Assembly (NCBI GenBank): GCA_031772625.1 | Contig: CM062810.1 | Coordinates: 869,383,650-869,447,649, forward strand | Length of the DNA: 64,000 nucleotides | Origin: Pinus tabuliformis | Taxonomy: Eukaryota > Streptophyta > Pinopsida > Pinales > Pinaceae | Direction of reading: 5' to 3' | In this document: positions 9,887-19,800 of the stretch, piece after piece | Numbering within the stretch: position 1 is the first letter of the stretch | Layout: every line of letters begins with the position of its first letter | Translations under genes and position numbers: made by a program | Notes under the pieces: generated by a model | Told to the model about the DNA's origin: nothing | What the model saw: only the letters and a program-made list of their open reading frames with translations | Databases searched by the model: none

Positions 9887-10420
9887 TTTATAGAACATTA
9901 TTCGCACATTGTTGCACCTTTATATGCACTAACTGGTAACGTTGATTTTCTTTGGACAGAAAAATGTGAGCGTGCTTTCAAGGATTTAAAGAAGCTGGTA
10001 TCCACAGCCCCAATCCTTCGAGGACCAAACTGGGATTTGCCATTCCAGATATCATCTGATGCCTCAGATACAACCATTGGCGCAGTCCTTGGGCAGGAAG
10101 AGGATAAAAAACCATATGCTATCTATTACATCAGCAAAAATTTATCCCCTGCTGAATTAAATTACACTGTTACTGAAAAAGAATTCCTAGCTGTAATACA
10201 TGTTGTCAAGAAATTTAGACATTATATTACAGGATATCATGTTATCTTGTATACAGATCATTCTGCCATAAAATATTTAGCAAATTAGCCTGTCACAAAT
10301 GCTAGAATAACTAGATGGTTGATTTTATTGCAGGAATTCGATATCACAATCAAGGATTAGCTTGGCAAAGAAAACCCTGTAGTCGATTTTCTCTCAAGAA
10401 TGCCAAAGCCAATTGATGCA
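9887..10420 (+). pseudogene. RT connection and RNase H of element A
   Basis: After the RT thumb (FIEHYSHIVAPLYALTGNVDFLW, KCERAFKDLKKLVSTAPILRGPNWDLPF) the RNase H domain starts at ISSDASDTTIGAVLGQEEDKKPYAIYYISKNL and runs through LNYTVTEKEFLAVIHVVKKFRHYITGYHVILYTDHSAIKYL. It shows the acidic residues of an RNase H fold: Asp in SSDAS, Glu in TEKE and Asp in YTDHS. It removes the RNA strand during reverse transcription. Stops at 10286 and 10360 interrupt it. The segment ends GKENPVVDFLSRM, the usual border before integrase. Confidence 0.88.
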
Positions 10421-11818
10421 GCAACAGTTGAAGATCAATTTCCGGACGAACATATGTTTGTTGTTGCTGTTCAAACACCCTGGTATGCTGATGTTGCCAA
10501 TTACCTCACAATAGGTAAACTACCAAAACACCTAACCCCTAATGAACACAAACATATTGTTTAGAAGAGTGCTCGATTCTCGTGGATTGCGGGCTATTTG
10601 TTCCACACAGGGGCAGACATGCATATCAGGAGATGTGTTCGAAAAGATGAAATCTTTGACATCCTAAAAGCCTTTCATGATGGACCGTGTGGTGGACACT
10701 TCGCTAAGTGCAGAACTGGACATAAAGTACTGCAGACAGGATATTATTGGCCCACGATTTTCAGAGATGCAAAGAAATTTGTCTAAGCCTGTGACAACTG
10801 CCAGCGAGCAGGACGTCTTGGTCAATCTGACGAGATGCCTCTGAAACCATAGTTAGTCATTGAACAATTCGATCGATGGGCTTTTGATTTCATTGGACCC
10901 ATCAACCCATCATCAAATCAGAAAACATATATCTTGGTGGCAACAGAATATGTCACCAAATGGGTTGAAGCAGAAGCATTTCCAAGAGCCATAGAGGACT
11001 CTCTCATACAGTTCCTGTTCCATCTATTTGTACGTTATGGCCTTCCAAGGGAATTAATTACAGACGGAGGACCACAATTTTCTGGGAATAGATTAGCTAC
11101 AACACTCAACAATTATCACGTCCAACATAAAATCACTACTCCATACCACCCACAGGCGAATGGACAAGTAGAAAGCAGCAATAAGGTAATAGAATCAATC
11201 CTAATGAAAACCATTGTGTCACATAGGCGTGATTGGGCTGCCAAACTACCTGAAGCACTCTGGGCCTATAGAGCAACATGGAGAAGCACCGCTGGTTACT
11301 CACCTTATCAATTAGTGTTTGGAAAACAACCCATTTTTCCCATAGAATTCGAAATCCAAACATTACGAATAGCACAGGAAGTTGGCTTAGATCTAAGCGA
11401 GGCACAGATTAATCGACTATAGCAGATCAATAAGTTGGATGAAATTAGGCTCTCTGCACTTCAAAATACAGCATTGATTCAACAGCAGCGAGCTAAATGG
11501 CATGATGCGCTCATTAAAAACAAAATCTTACATGAGGGAGACTGGGCTCTGTTGTACGACTCTAGATTTTAGGACTTCCCTGGGAAACTTCAGACTCGTT
11601 GGTTGGGACCATACGAAATCCAGAACGTACATAACAATGGAACCCTTACTCTAATCACCATTGATGGTTCTGGATATGCCTTCAAAGTAAATGGCCACCG
11701 AGTTCGTCTCTATTGCAAACCACTCACTCGGGAATCCTTCTGCCAGCAGTTACGTCGAGACATTGATATGGAGATTTTGGGAGAGGAAGAGAAGTCTTCC
11801 TCACCTGTAATTCATTAA
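10421..11818 (+). pseudogene. Integrase of element A
   Basis: The zinc-binding HHCC part is visible as FHDGPCGGHFAKCRTGHKVLQTGYYWPTIF and CDNCQRAG, followed by the catalytic core. The three acidic residues are at 10886 (FDFIGP), 11063 (ITDGGPQFSG) and 11171 (NGQVESSNK), with 35 residues between the second and third, the DD35E spacing. Then comes the C-terminal part WHDALIKNKILHEGDWALLYDSRF and WLGPYEIQNVHNNGTLTLITIDG, a GPY/F-type module, ending VRLYCKPLTRESF. Stops lie at 10561, 10784, 10850, 11420 and 11570, and the natural end is TAA 11816. Integrase inserts the cDNA into the chromosome. There is no chromodomain, in keeping with Athila. Confidence 0.88.
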
Positions 11819-11884
11819 GGAATTCATTTCTTTTTACAATTTGTACATAAGTTCTTTTCTTTGAGTCGTTCTTGTACATATGTT

Positions 11885-12560
11885 TGAACTAATGTTTTCC
11901 TGTCATTTTTGCTGTTCCTTTTTTTTCAAAAGAACAACATTTCGATTTTTGTCGTTCCTTTTCCAAAAGGATGGCATTTGTGTGTTTCTGCTGTTCCTTT
12001 TCTAAAGGAACAACATTCTTGATTTTCTGTTGTTCCTTTTCAAAAGGAACAGCATTCTTGATTTTCTGTTGTTCCTTTTCAAAAGGAACAGCGTTCTTGA
12101 TTTTGTGTTGTTCCTTTTTCAAAGGAACGGCATTTGCTTGTTATGTTGTTCCTTTTCTAAAGGAACAATTTCAATTTTTGTTGTTCCTTTTTCAAAAGGA
12201 ACGACAATGCTGTGTGTTTGCTGTCCCTTTTCCAAAGGAACAACATAATTTTTATTTCTGTTGTTTCTTTTCCAAAGGAACTGCATTTTTGCGTCTTTTG
12301 CTGTTCCTTTTTCAAAGGAACAACATTTTTGGTGGCTGTTGTTCCTTTTTCAAAAGGAACGACATTTCGAGTGTTTTGTTGTCCTTTTCCAAGAGAATAG
12401 TATTTTTTTAATATGTGCTGTTCCTTTTTCAAAGGAACGACATTGGTGTGTTCTGCTATTCCTTTTTCAAAGGAACGGCATTTGCACTTTTAATATCTAT
12501 GCTCCTTTGTTGTTCCTCTTTCCAAAAGGAACACCACTAGCATACTTTTTCTCTCCTTGT
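11885..12560. repeat. Array of about 16 palindromes, GTTGTTCC...GGAACAAC (element A)
   Basis: Sixteen imperfect units of the form GTTGTTCCTTTT-AAAAGGAACAAC occur at a mostly 36-40 bp period starting right after the integrase stop. Each is an inverted repeat able to form a 10-12 bp hairpin with a very small loop, separated by about 12-15 variable AT-rich bases that often start CATT. All six frames are open in places only because the units are repetitive. An equivalent array with the same outer arms but a different core sits at the same position in element B. Confidence 0.92.
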
Positions 12561-13005
12561 GAAATAGCTTATTCCTTTTGTTGATCTAAATTGAGGATGC
12601 TTCTTGCTCTTGTTCTTTCAAGTCTTTAAGGTACAGCTATGCACTTACGCAATGAACACAAAATCACAACATACTGAAATCCGCAAATCATAAATCGCTA
12701 TCTTTATAAGGCTCTGTATTGGTAAGAGGAAAAAAGGAAGGACACACTTATTCATCAGCTTTTGCTGTCATTGTCTTACTAATTTTGCTTTGATTGGTTA
12801 TCTTTATCATGACAATCCCTTTAATCCTCTTTGATTATTGTTTAGGAATAAGAGAAAAGGGTTTATATCTTCCTATTGAGATGATAAGACTTCTTCCACC
12901 ATTCCTACTCTTAAGGAGTGTTGAACCACCCTTTGTGTATAAATAAGGAAAAGTACTTTATGAAAAAGAAAAAAGTAAACATAAATTATAAGTTGTCAAG
13001 TGTAG
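12561..13005. other. AT-rich spacer of element A
   Basis: No convincing ORF. It contains TTGGTTATCTTTATCATGACAATCC and AAGGAGTGTTGAACC-type text that B has in diverged form near 24900-25180 (CATGACC..., TTAAGGAGTAAATGAGCC). So it is a shared non-coding spacer of the two elements, less conserved than the module that follows. Confidence 0.5.
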
Positions 13006-13330
13006 GATAGGGGGTCTCATCAAGAGCCAACCTACCATGATCATGAGGATGGAAGTGAAGTGGCATTCCCACTATGGCCACCACACCATGGATATGGTCC
13101 AAAAGGTATATCAGATAAACAAACCTTCGAACAGGAGGTCTCATCACGAGCCAGCCTGCCCACTTTTCGCTCCTTCCTCGTGAATGGCATTATGGCTAAC
13201 TGGTTACCAAGCCAGCATAATGGCCTACACTTTGACATTACACTCCTTAATATACACATAAAGGATCATGGTTCCAGGGGTGAAATAAACAACTCTGCCA
13301 AGGTTATGGACATCTGTCGGTAGTAGAGCA
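13006..13330 (+). promoter_or_regulatory. Conserved hairpin module between pol and envelope-position gene (A)
   Basis: Two copies of a short hairpin: GGTCTC/ATCAA/GAGCC at 13013-13028 and GGTCTC/ATCAC/GAGCC at 13137-13152. A longer stem follows, 13186-13194 with 13216-13225, separated by a 21-base loop. Element B has the same arrangement at 25241-25450, including a 21-base loop, with stem changes that keep pairing. No ORF here is shared with B. It is probably an RNA structure; its role (splicing, packaging or internal initiation) is unknown. Confidence 0.65.
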
Positions 13331-13783
13331 CTGTTAATGGTATTGAAGTCACATTGGTTACACTAATAGGTAAGATACTAATACTCTTTTGTTTCTTATA
13401 TCCTAGGAACTAATCATATATCATTTCCCGACTTATATATCGCATGAAAATTTATTACCACCAATCATGGCAAAGTAAGTGACAATGACCACTTGAGATT
13501 TGGCAAGTACGACAGACATCCTATCCCCCCAGCCTCGCATCATATCACAGCAGCCTCTTACGTAATACGCGATCCAACTTTACGCCTCGATTTCGGTAAT
13601 TTGTTGTTTTTCTAAACATGGCATATTTTCATACGTTGTTCCTTTATGACTCTGTTGCAGATCGGGTGTTGCTCCTTTATTTGACGGCTGGGACAGCCTA
13701 TCACATTGCGAGGGGGAGGTTAACCTCATTATTCCCTGGATTACGTGTCAGCTCACTATTCGGGAAAAGTTGTGTACTAGGGT
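13331..13783 (+). other. Region before the third gene with splice-like signals
   Basis: No continuous ORF. Seen: an ATG at 13467 followed by a GTAAGT donor at 13475, a possible donor GTAATT near 13596, an acceptor-like TTGCAG ending at about 13660 and a GTATGG near 13780. Between them, short open stretches could be exons. B has a comparable string with a strong TTTATTTCACAG acceptor ending near 41872. Whether any of these are used is not known. Confidence 0.3.
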
Positions 13784-14850
13784 ATGGCACGGCTTAACGA
13801 CATGATATTTCTATTTTTGTTACACAAGTTGATGTCCATAAGCCATTTCTGTTGCATACTCTTTTTTTTTCAAAGTCCTGCGTCTATTATCTTCTCTGTG
13901 TTTCAAACAGCACAAACAGTTGTTGTTCCATTGAGAATCCACAGTGAAACCTTGGGAGGAAAGGTGATTCGAAGGGAACCGCAAGTGTTCACAGTCTCCG
14001 CTGCTGCCCGGGAAATCCTGGAAAGAGCAGGGTGGCTGACTTATCTCAACCGCTTGTAGGAGTCTAACGAAACAGTGGTGATTGAATTCCTGCAGAATTT
14101 GCAGGAGGATTACTCCACAGTAAGGGGGAGACAGATAGCAGTCATCGATGATATAATTGCAGAAGTCTCGGGACTACCAGCCACCGGACCTGTATGGATG
14201 CTAAAAAAGGAGAGACTACAGAAGATTATAGAAATCTTCCAGGACGAAGACCAAAGCTTGACGATTAAAGGGAAGGGAGTTCTGCCAGCAACGCTGAGCC
14301 CTGGGCAGAATTAGCAAGAACTGTGCAAAGCTACATCACCTGGGAGGGTAGAAAAGACGTGGTAAGACCACGACATCTTAAACTCTTAGCTGTTTTAAAG
14401 CAGAAATGCTCTATAAATCTGCCTGCACTTTTGAATTTGTTACTTCATGACGTTGCATGAAGCTTAAAAAAGGCACAACATGTAGAGTCAGTTGTTAGTC
14501 ACCACTGGTTAATTCGATTAATTGTTAGTCATAGCCTCACCCAGCCGCAAAGCAACTGGGAAGAGCTAATTGCAATAATTGAGGGAGGGGTGACAGCACC
14601 ATCCCCAAAACGTAAGCATACTACTAGCACACCAAAACGTCCAGAAAAATGCAGAGAATTAGTAAAACAAAAACATGTCATTAGTACATCCAAACATCTA
14701 GAAACACGCCAGGAATTGGCAAAGCATAAGCATGCCACCGGTACACCCGAACAGCCAGAGAAACGCAGGAAATCTGTCTGGTTAGATCGGATATGAGGAA
14801 GGCTGGAAAAGCTACAGGAAAGCACCAGCTAGCCAGTAGAAATTGAGGAC
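13784..14850 (+). pseudogene. Envelope-position gene of A, N-terminal domain
   Basis: From about 13912 a conserved protein domain begins: TVVVPLRIHSETLG, REPQVFTVSAAAREILERAGWLTYLNRL, FLQNLQEDYSTVRGRQIAVIDDIIAEVSGLP, LTIKGKGVLPATL. In the next frame come YITWEGRKDVVRPRHLKLLAVLKQKC, LPALLNLLLHDVA and VVSHHWLIRLIV. B has the same order at 42001-42600. The fold resembles the domain catalogued as a putative plant transposon protein, often met near Athila elements; I cannot confirm that without a profile search. The 13784-13911 part is strongly hydrophobic but ends in a splice-acceptor-like CAG, so it may be intron, not a signal peptide. Stops lie at 14057 and 14312, with a frame change near 14310. 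Confidence 0.65.
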
Positions 14851-15720
14851 GAGCAATCCTCACGGCCAGAAGAAGAAGCAAAGAAATCTGAAGGAGAAGA
14901 GAAAGAAGAGGCCGAGCAATCTAAAGAGGAGGTCGAGCAATCCGAAGAAGAAAATGAGGAAGAAGCTGAGCATTCTGAGGAAGAAGCTGAACAATCCAAG
15001 CAGGAGGGGGAAATCGAACAGTAGGAAGGTAGCCCACCACAGGACCCAGTGGGAGAAGATGAATTGGCCGCAGTTTTGGCCAATATGGGTGAGTATGGCC
15101 AACCTTCCAGTCCAACAGACCTCCACGAAAAACCCCAAGAGGAAAATGCATCTGAAAAACCACATGCAAAAGAAGCAGAAGAAGGAAATCTGCCTGTTCA
15201 TGATGAAGAAGAGATAAGAGATACTGAACAGGAATAATCCGTTCCTAAGGCACCGGAAGAAATTCCGGAGGAAGTAGGGGCAGAAAAAGAAGTTTCCCAG
15301 GAATTGATAGAACCAGTTAAGGCTCCTACCATAGAACAGCCAGAGTAGAACAATGAAGAAACACCCCAGGAGGAAGATCCAGGGACTAGTCACGGCCCAA
15401 ACCGCAGCAGACAACCTGTTGTTCCTTCTAATGAAACTTTGGAAATTAAAGAATTGCGAAAGGAACAGTAGAGATTATTGAGCATAATAGCCCAGCTCCA
15501 CCAGTAGATCAGGATCCTGAAAGCAAGGCAGAGGGTAAGAAAGACCACAGGGAAGAAAAAGGTGACCACTCCAGTAAAACTCCGCAAGGCAAAAAGGCAG
15601 AGGACCAAAAATTGTCCTGCTGTTCAAAACCCTGTTGAAAATCCAGCTGTTGTTCCAAATGATGCTGAAGAATAGACTGTTGTTCCATTTGAAAAGGAAT
15701 AGAAGCAAACTGATATTCAT
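14590..15720 (+). pseudogene. Envelope-position gene of A, charged low-complexity middle
   Basis: A basic Pro/Lys/Thr-rich stretch with three near-repeats of a 20-residue unit (KRKHTTSTPKRPEKCRELVK and relatives, 14608-14770) is followed by a Glu/Lys-rich stretch to about 15400, in the frame reading EEEAKKSEGEEKEEAEQSKEE. It is likely disordered or coiled. GTTGTTCC words recur in frame and encode Val-Val-Pro (15418, 15649, 15679). The minus strand has a 184-codon open frame here only because Glu/Lys codons read as hydrophobic ones in reverse. B has a corresponding acidic Pro/Glu-rich region at 43009-43500 with different sequence but like composition. Confidence 0.55.
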
Positions 15721-16950
15721 GTTAAAATAGAAATGGATGATATGATGACTTGTGACAAGGAAATTCAGACGGAGGCACCACCCTCAGGGGTGATAAGGGT
15801 TCTGAACTCAAAGCAACGCAATAAGAAAGTTCAGGTAAAACTCCTGGCCTCCGTTGCTGCATGGAGAAGAGATCCAAAGACAGTAACCTTGTGCAAGGGG
15901 TTGAAACAGGCTCAGCAAGAAGCAGAAAAGCTTAGAGAGCAAACGGTCCCTCGCGAGAAGTATGAAGAACTACAGTAGCAACTTAGGAACATCAATCAAT
16001 CCGAAAGCCAGGCCTTTGAAGGTTGGTGGAAGGAACAAGAGAAAGTTGCAAAGGTAACTCGTAGGCTAGATATTGTTATCAAGCAGATGGATACCTTGTG
16101 TTCTTTATACAATGACGTTTTAGCATGTAGGGCCCCTCCCAAAAATTATGCCCTGTTTTTACTGGAACGGTATTTACAATTAAAAATAAAAGTTGTTAAA
16201 GCAAGTGCCCCCATACAAATTAACATTGTCAATGACTTTATAGATTGTTGTAAACACTACGAGGTGAAGGTCCAGAGATTGCTATGCGAATTCTATTTGC
16301 ATAACCTTGTACTAGATTAGGAGACTGAGCTGAACACTGGCCCTTTTGTTGGAGACATCCAATTGCAAGAATTCATCTCATTCGGGGTTAATCAGATTAA
16401 ATGGATCAAAGCCTATAATACTTTCCAGAGGCAGGAAAATGGCCTAGATTTGTGGGTAAGGGCTGAACCTAGGAACCCAGTGCAGTTGTGGAAAGCACAT
16501 AGAAACCTCATGAGGACTCCGGGTGTCATTGAAACATTAGGACCCATGCATGAGGCACTCATACAACAAGGATTAGAATTTTTTCTTTCTATCAAAGACC
16601 TTGCGATTGATGCAGCCAAATTTCGGTATCAAATCTCTAATCCGAATATCCAGCTCAGGGAACCGTTTAAGTATGAGAATTTTAAATTAGGTGCCAACCG
16701 TTTGCACCTCTATGGCGAAAGAATTTTGAGAGCAAGGGCATCCTGGTTAGGATATAGGTTTCGCAGTCCAATTATTTGGCACCCTACACACGGATACCAA
16801 GCCCTGTATGAGATGCCTGAGGGTCAAACAGGCCAATTCTTTGACTACCTAGTTACTCATCACGGTTGTAAGCCTCCGCATGAGATTCCTTCTCCAACCT
16901 ATTCTCTCACTGCCTTGCTTGTCAACTACAACTTTTTTATGAGGGCATGA
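15721..16950 (+). pseudogene. Envelope-position gene of A, C-terminal domain
   Basis: A helical lead-in (EMDDMMTCDKEIQTEAPPSG, VLNSKQRNKKVQ, QAQQEAEKLREQ) precedes a conserved domain: LYNDVLACRAPPKNYALFLLERYLQLKIKVVKA, HYEVKVQRLLCEFYLHNLVLD, then after a stop at 16318 GPFVGDIQLQEFISFGVNQIKWIKAYNTF, ENGLDLWVRAEPRNPVQLW, RFRSPIIWHPTHGYQALYEM and a C-terminus ending YNFFMRA. B carries the same blocks at 43930-44820. No transmembrane segment or furin-like site is visible at the end, so calling it a true envelope protein is not supported by what I can see. The gene ends 18 bases before the polypurine tract. I do not know its function. Confidence 0.65.
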
Positions 16951-16969
16951 AATAGGGTAAGCAGGGGGG
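16951..16969 (+). other. Polypurine tract of element A
   Basis: AATAGGGTAAGCAGGGGGG lies two bases before the 3' LTR. B has a related tract before its LTR (AATAAGGTAAGCATGGGAG, 44820-44838). It is the plus-strand primer for reverse transcription. The shared AGGGTAAGCA core is unusually non-homopurine, so its conservation is notable. Confidence 0.8.
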
Positions 16970-16971
16970 TG

Positions 16972-18642
16972 TGTGGAGTACTAAAAAGGTATGTTTTTGA
17001 TGATCATTTTAGTGGCTTTTTAGTAGAACTTGTAAACCTTTTTGCATCATGAACTTGGAAAACAATAAAGAATTATAACAAACATGTGAGATTAATATGC
17101 AAGACTTAACCGCTAATAATTGTCATTCTCTCGTGCAGGAAAGGGTGAAAACGAGGAGTTGTTGTTCCAAAGAAAAATACAAGGACAAGGTAACTGTTGT
17201 CCTTTAACGGGAGACTGAGTGCAAACAAGGCTAAGCAGATCAAAGTAAATCAGCCCTGAAAAGGAGGAGAAGACACCAGCTCAGTGCAGGAGAAAAGAGA
17301 TGATTAAGGATTAACAGTTTGGTGAATCCCTCGGGATTTTTGATCCTGAGGGATCGCTGCTTTATCTATCTTGTTACTTAGACATCTCCACCGTCACCCT
17401 TATATAAAGGGACAACACCATTAGCTTTGGGAGGATTATGCTTTTATGTAATTTCTATTAAGATCAAAACTTTGATCATCGAGTCTCGATAAGAACTGGT
17501 TCATTGTACTTTTGTTTCATGCATTAATACAAACTTGGTGATTATTTTATATTTGCGTCTGGATTAACCTAAAGTGGTGTACCCTTGGAGGCTAAGGGCC
17601 CGGCCGCGGAGGACACTTGCTTCTGTATTACTACGATTTGATTTCTGCTTGATTTGCTTATCATCGTTATTTGGTAATCTAATATGCTTTATAAGTTTAC
17701 ATCACATGCTCTGTTAAGATTTTTATAGACAGAATTGTTGTATTGACTCTGCATTATATTACTGTTCCTTTTAGAATTGATTGAATATTATTAGTCTTGA
17801 CCGAATATTGTTACTATTTTGTTACAGAGCTTTTGTGTTGTACATTCATGTTACAGAGTTCATCTGACAGTTGTGTTTTTTACGATTGTTGGATTCAGAA
17901 GTAATGTTGTTCTATTTTGAAACGCAATTGTATTCCTTTTAATTAAGATTGATGGTAGATTAGATTACTATTCAAGCGTGTTGTGTGCGTATATGATTTC
18001 CAAGCGTTGTTCCATAACTTATCAGTAATTAGTGTTGTTCCATTAGTGTGTGCTGCTTGATCTGCCTTAAGAGTGAAAGATTGTTGTTTGATTACGATGA
18101 GTGCATTTGAGTTAGTAGATTAAGTTTGATTACTGCTAGCGAGACTTAGTTGTTTAATTGTTGTTCCTTTTAAGAATTGTTGTTCCATTTCATAATTACT
18201 GTTCCATTCCAGATTTTCTGTTTGATTTCTTATTCTTTGTTCCATTTTTCTATCTTCCATTCCATTTACTCGCATTTGTTGTTTTGGTGTGAGAGACGCT
18301 CTAAGGCTGTAGTGAGCCTCGGCATTTACTGTCTAGCTCCTAGACCCGTGGTCTGTTCTCTAATTTCCTTTCCATCAGTTTCCAAAGGGATGGGTTATCG
18401 CTGCCGAACCCTTGACTGATAAGTTGCCTAGTTTTTTGAGTGTGCGATTTATTCTTTTGAAGTAAATTAGTTATAGACAAGCATTCGTTTACTCTTGTAT
18501 TTTTAAACGTTGTACTACTAGCATTACTATGACAAATGATAGCCTCAGACTGAGACACTCTTTGAAATAAAAAAACGCTCCCGGATTGACATATTAATGT
18601 GAGGTAATTAGAGGTGAAAGAGACCCCTTTTATAGCTCTACA
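16972..18642 (+). repeat. 3' LTR of element A
   Basis: TGTGGAG to CTCTACA, 1,671 bp, matching the 5' LTR. TATATAA lies at 17401-17407. Differences from the 5' copy include a deletion near 17095, several C-to-T changes and some extra bases around 18215-18250. It is followed at once by the second GGGAT and the rest of the G0 reverse transcriptase. Confidence 0.93.
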
Positions 18643-18803
18643 GGGATAAGAATAAAACTACCTTCACCAAAGAATGGGAATCTTATGCATATCATGTTAT
18701 GCCATTTAGTCTTAAGAATGCACCTATAGTATTCTCTAGAATTATAATTTCAACCTTTAGGGATTCCATACATAGGTTCTTAGAGGTGTACATGGATGAT
18801 TGG
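18643..18803 (+). pseudogene. Reverse transcriptase of G0, continuation
   Basis: After the duplicated GGGAT the frame reads KNKTTFTKEWESYAYHVMPFSLKNAPIVFSRII and then RFLEVYMDDW, the RT fingers-to-palm segment with an intact Tyr-Met-Asp-Asp box (18788-18799). It continues directly from 4023. The G0 sequence ends within a few bases of 18803, where text homologous to the gag knuckle of element C begins. The rest of the G0 enzyme is absent from the window. Confidence 0.85.
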
Positions 18804-19800
18804 ATGCTACCATTAGAAGCACAACCAACGAGAGTGTCCATTGGACATGATCCAGACATGTGCCATTTGCACCAAGGATCACACCATTGAACAATGTCCA
18901 CCACTTCCCCGACTGAAAGTAGTTTTCAAAGAGGGAGAAGAAGAGATAGAGCCAGTATACTTAATGAACCAGCATCAAAAGTAGCAGGCCAAACCTTCAG
19001 GTCTGTCACAAGACACATCCCAGTTCTTTCCTTCTTCACCATTTAATCAGATACAGAACCCCGGGGTAGCATGGTAAGGCTAGTCACCTTACTCGAATTG
19101 GTAATCCCAACCATTCCCTATGACACCCTAGCCAACTCAGTCCTTTCCAGGCAATGGCTAGCCAAATTCTCCTTTTACTCTTGCTTGGCAAGGTAATCCA
19201 TATCCATCCCAGTGGCCTACCTCTACTTCTCAAAATCCAAACTGGTCTCCGAATTGGCAGTGAACTTTGGGGATATCCATTACACCTATGGGGACAGGTC
19301 CTCAACCTCAACCTGCATTATCAGCCCCACATCCATTACAGCAAAATCTTCAGCCTCTTCTGCATCCTCAATTGAGAGATCAATCGAATCTGAATCCCAA
19401 TAATAGAGCGGTTGAGCTGGTGAAAATTGTCGAAAGCTCAGACTATGAGATTGAACAAAAAGAATGTAACGAACTAAGGTTGAGGTCTGGACGTATCATC
19501 ACCACTGTGGAAAACAGAGACCAGCAATCAATTGAGTTGGAAACCCCACTTGTACATATATCATCAACTGTAATTTACATAGAAATAAAACAAGGAGAAG
19601 ATACATATCAGCATAAATATCGTGAGAAACTCATAGTCACTTCTCCCCCATTCCCTGAAAGGTTAATAATACCTAAACCAATTGTTTATCCAGATTTTAA
19701 TCTTGTAGGGGAGCTAAAAATCTTTGTATTAAAATTCCTCCCCTCTAGGCCATCTAATATATTCCTATTTATTCTAAAACAAATAAAGAGCTATGTGTAA
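18804..19800 (+). pseudogene. Gag knuckle and linker of element B, 5'-truncated
   Basis: Starts in the middle of the knuckle region (CHLCTKDHTIEQC is the surviving knuckle, about 18860-18900). The linker follows, with stops at several Gln/Trp positions: FFPSSPFNQIQNPGVAW, YPSQW, QNPNWSPNWQ, then the proline-rich PMGTGPQPQPALSAPHP. The frame from 19267 to 19800 covers ECNELRLRSGRIITTVENRD and FPERLIIPKPIVYPDFNLVGELK. One A is missing from the A-run near 19718 compared with C, which shifts the frame just before the protease. B shares each of these blocks with C. Confidence 0.75.

Larger units (their letters stand above)
4024..18642 (+). mobile_element. Athila-like Ty3/gypsy element A, both LTRs present
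   Basis: A full-length but dead element of about 14.6 kb. Order: LTR, tRNA-Asp-type primer site, leader, gag, protease, RT, RNase H, integrase, palindrome array, hairpin module, long envelope-position gene, polypurine tract, LTR. This order, the primer type and a long third gene after integrase fit the Athila lineage of plant gypsy elements. The pol frame has more than a dozen stops, one frame change separates gag from pol, and the third gene is split over frames. The two LTRs look roughly 95% alike over their first 300 bases by eye, with many C/T and A/G differences. Confidence 0.9.

Noticed and set aside
11971..12411. 146-codon open frame rich in Cys, Phe and Ser, plus several others in the same place
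   Set aside because: It is the translation of the palindrome array; similar frames are open on both strands only because the units repeat.
11885..12560. CRISPR-like look of regularly spaced palindromic repeats
   Set aside because: The units are degenerate, the gaps are short and AT-rich, the context is a plant retrotransposon and no cas-like gene exists.
14860..15414. 184-codon hydrophobic open frame on the minus strand
   Set aside because: Antisense of a Glu/Lys/Ser-rich coding stretch, which reads as Phe/Leu/Ser in reverse; no homologue in B and no start context.
4024..18642. Endogenous pararetrovirus as an alternative for element A
   Set aside because: LTRs, target duplication, an integrase with DD35E and a polypurine tract fit a gypsy retrotransposon; no movement-protein region is seen.
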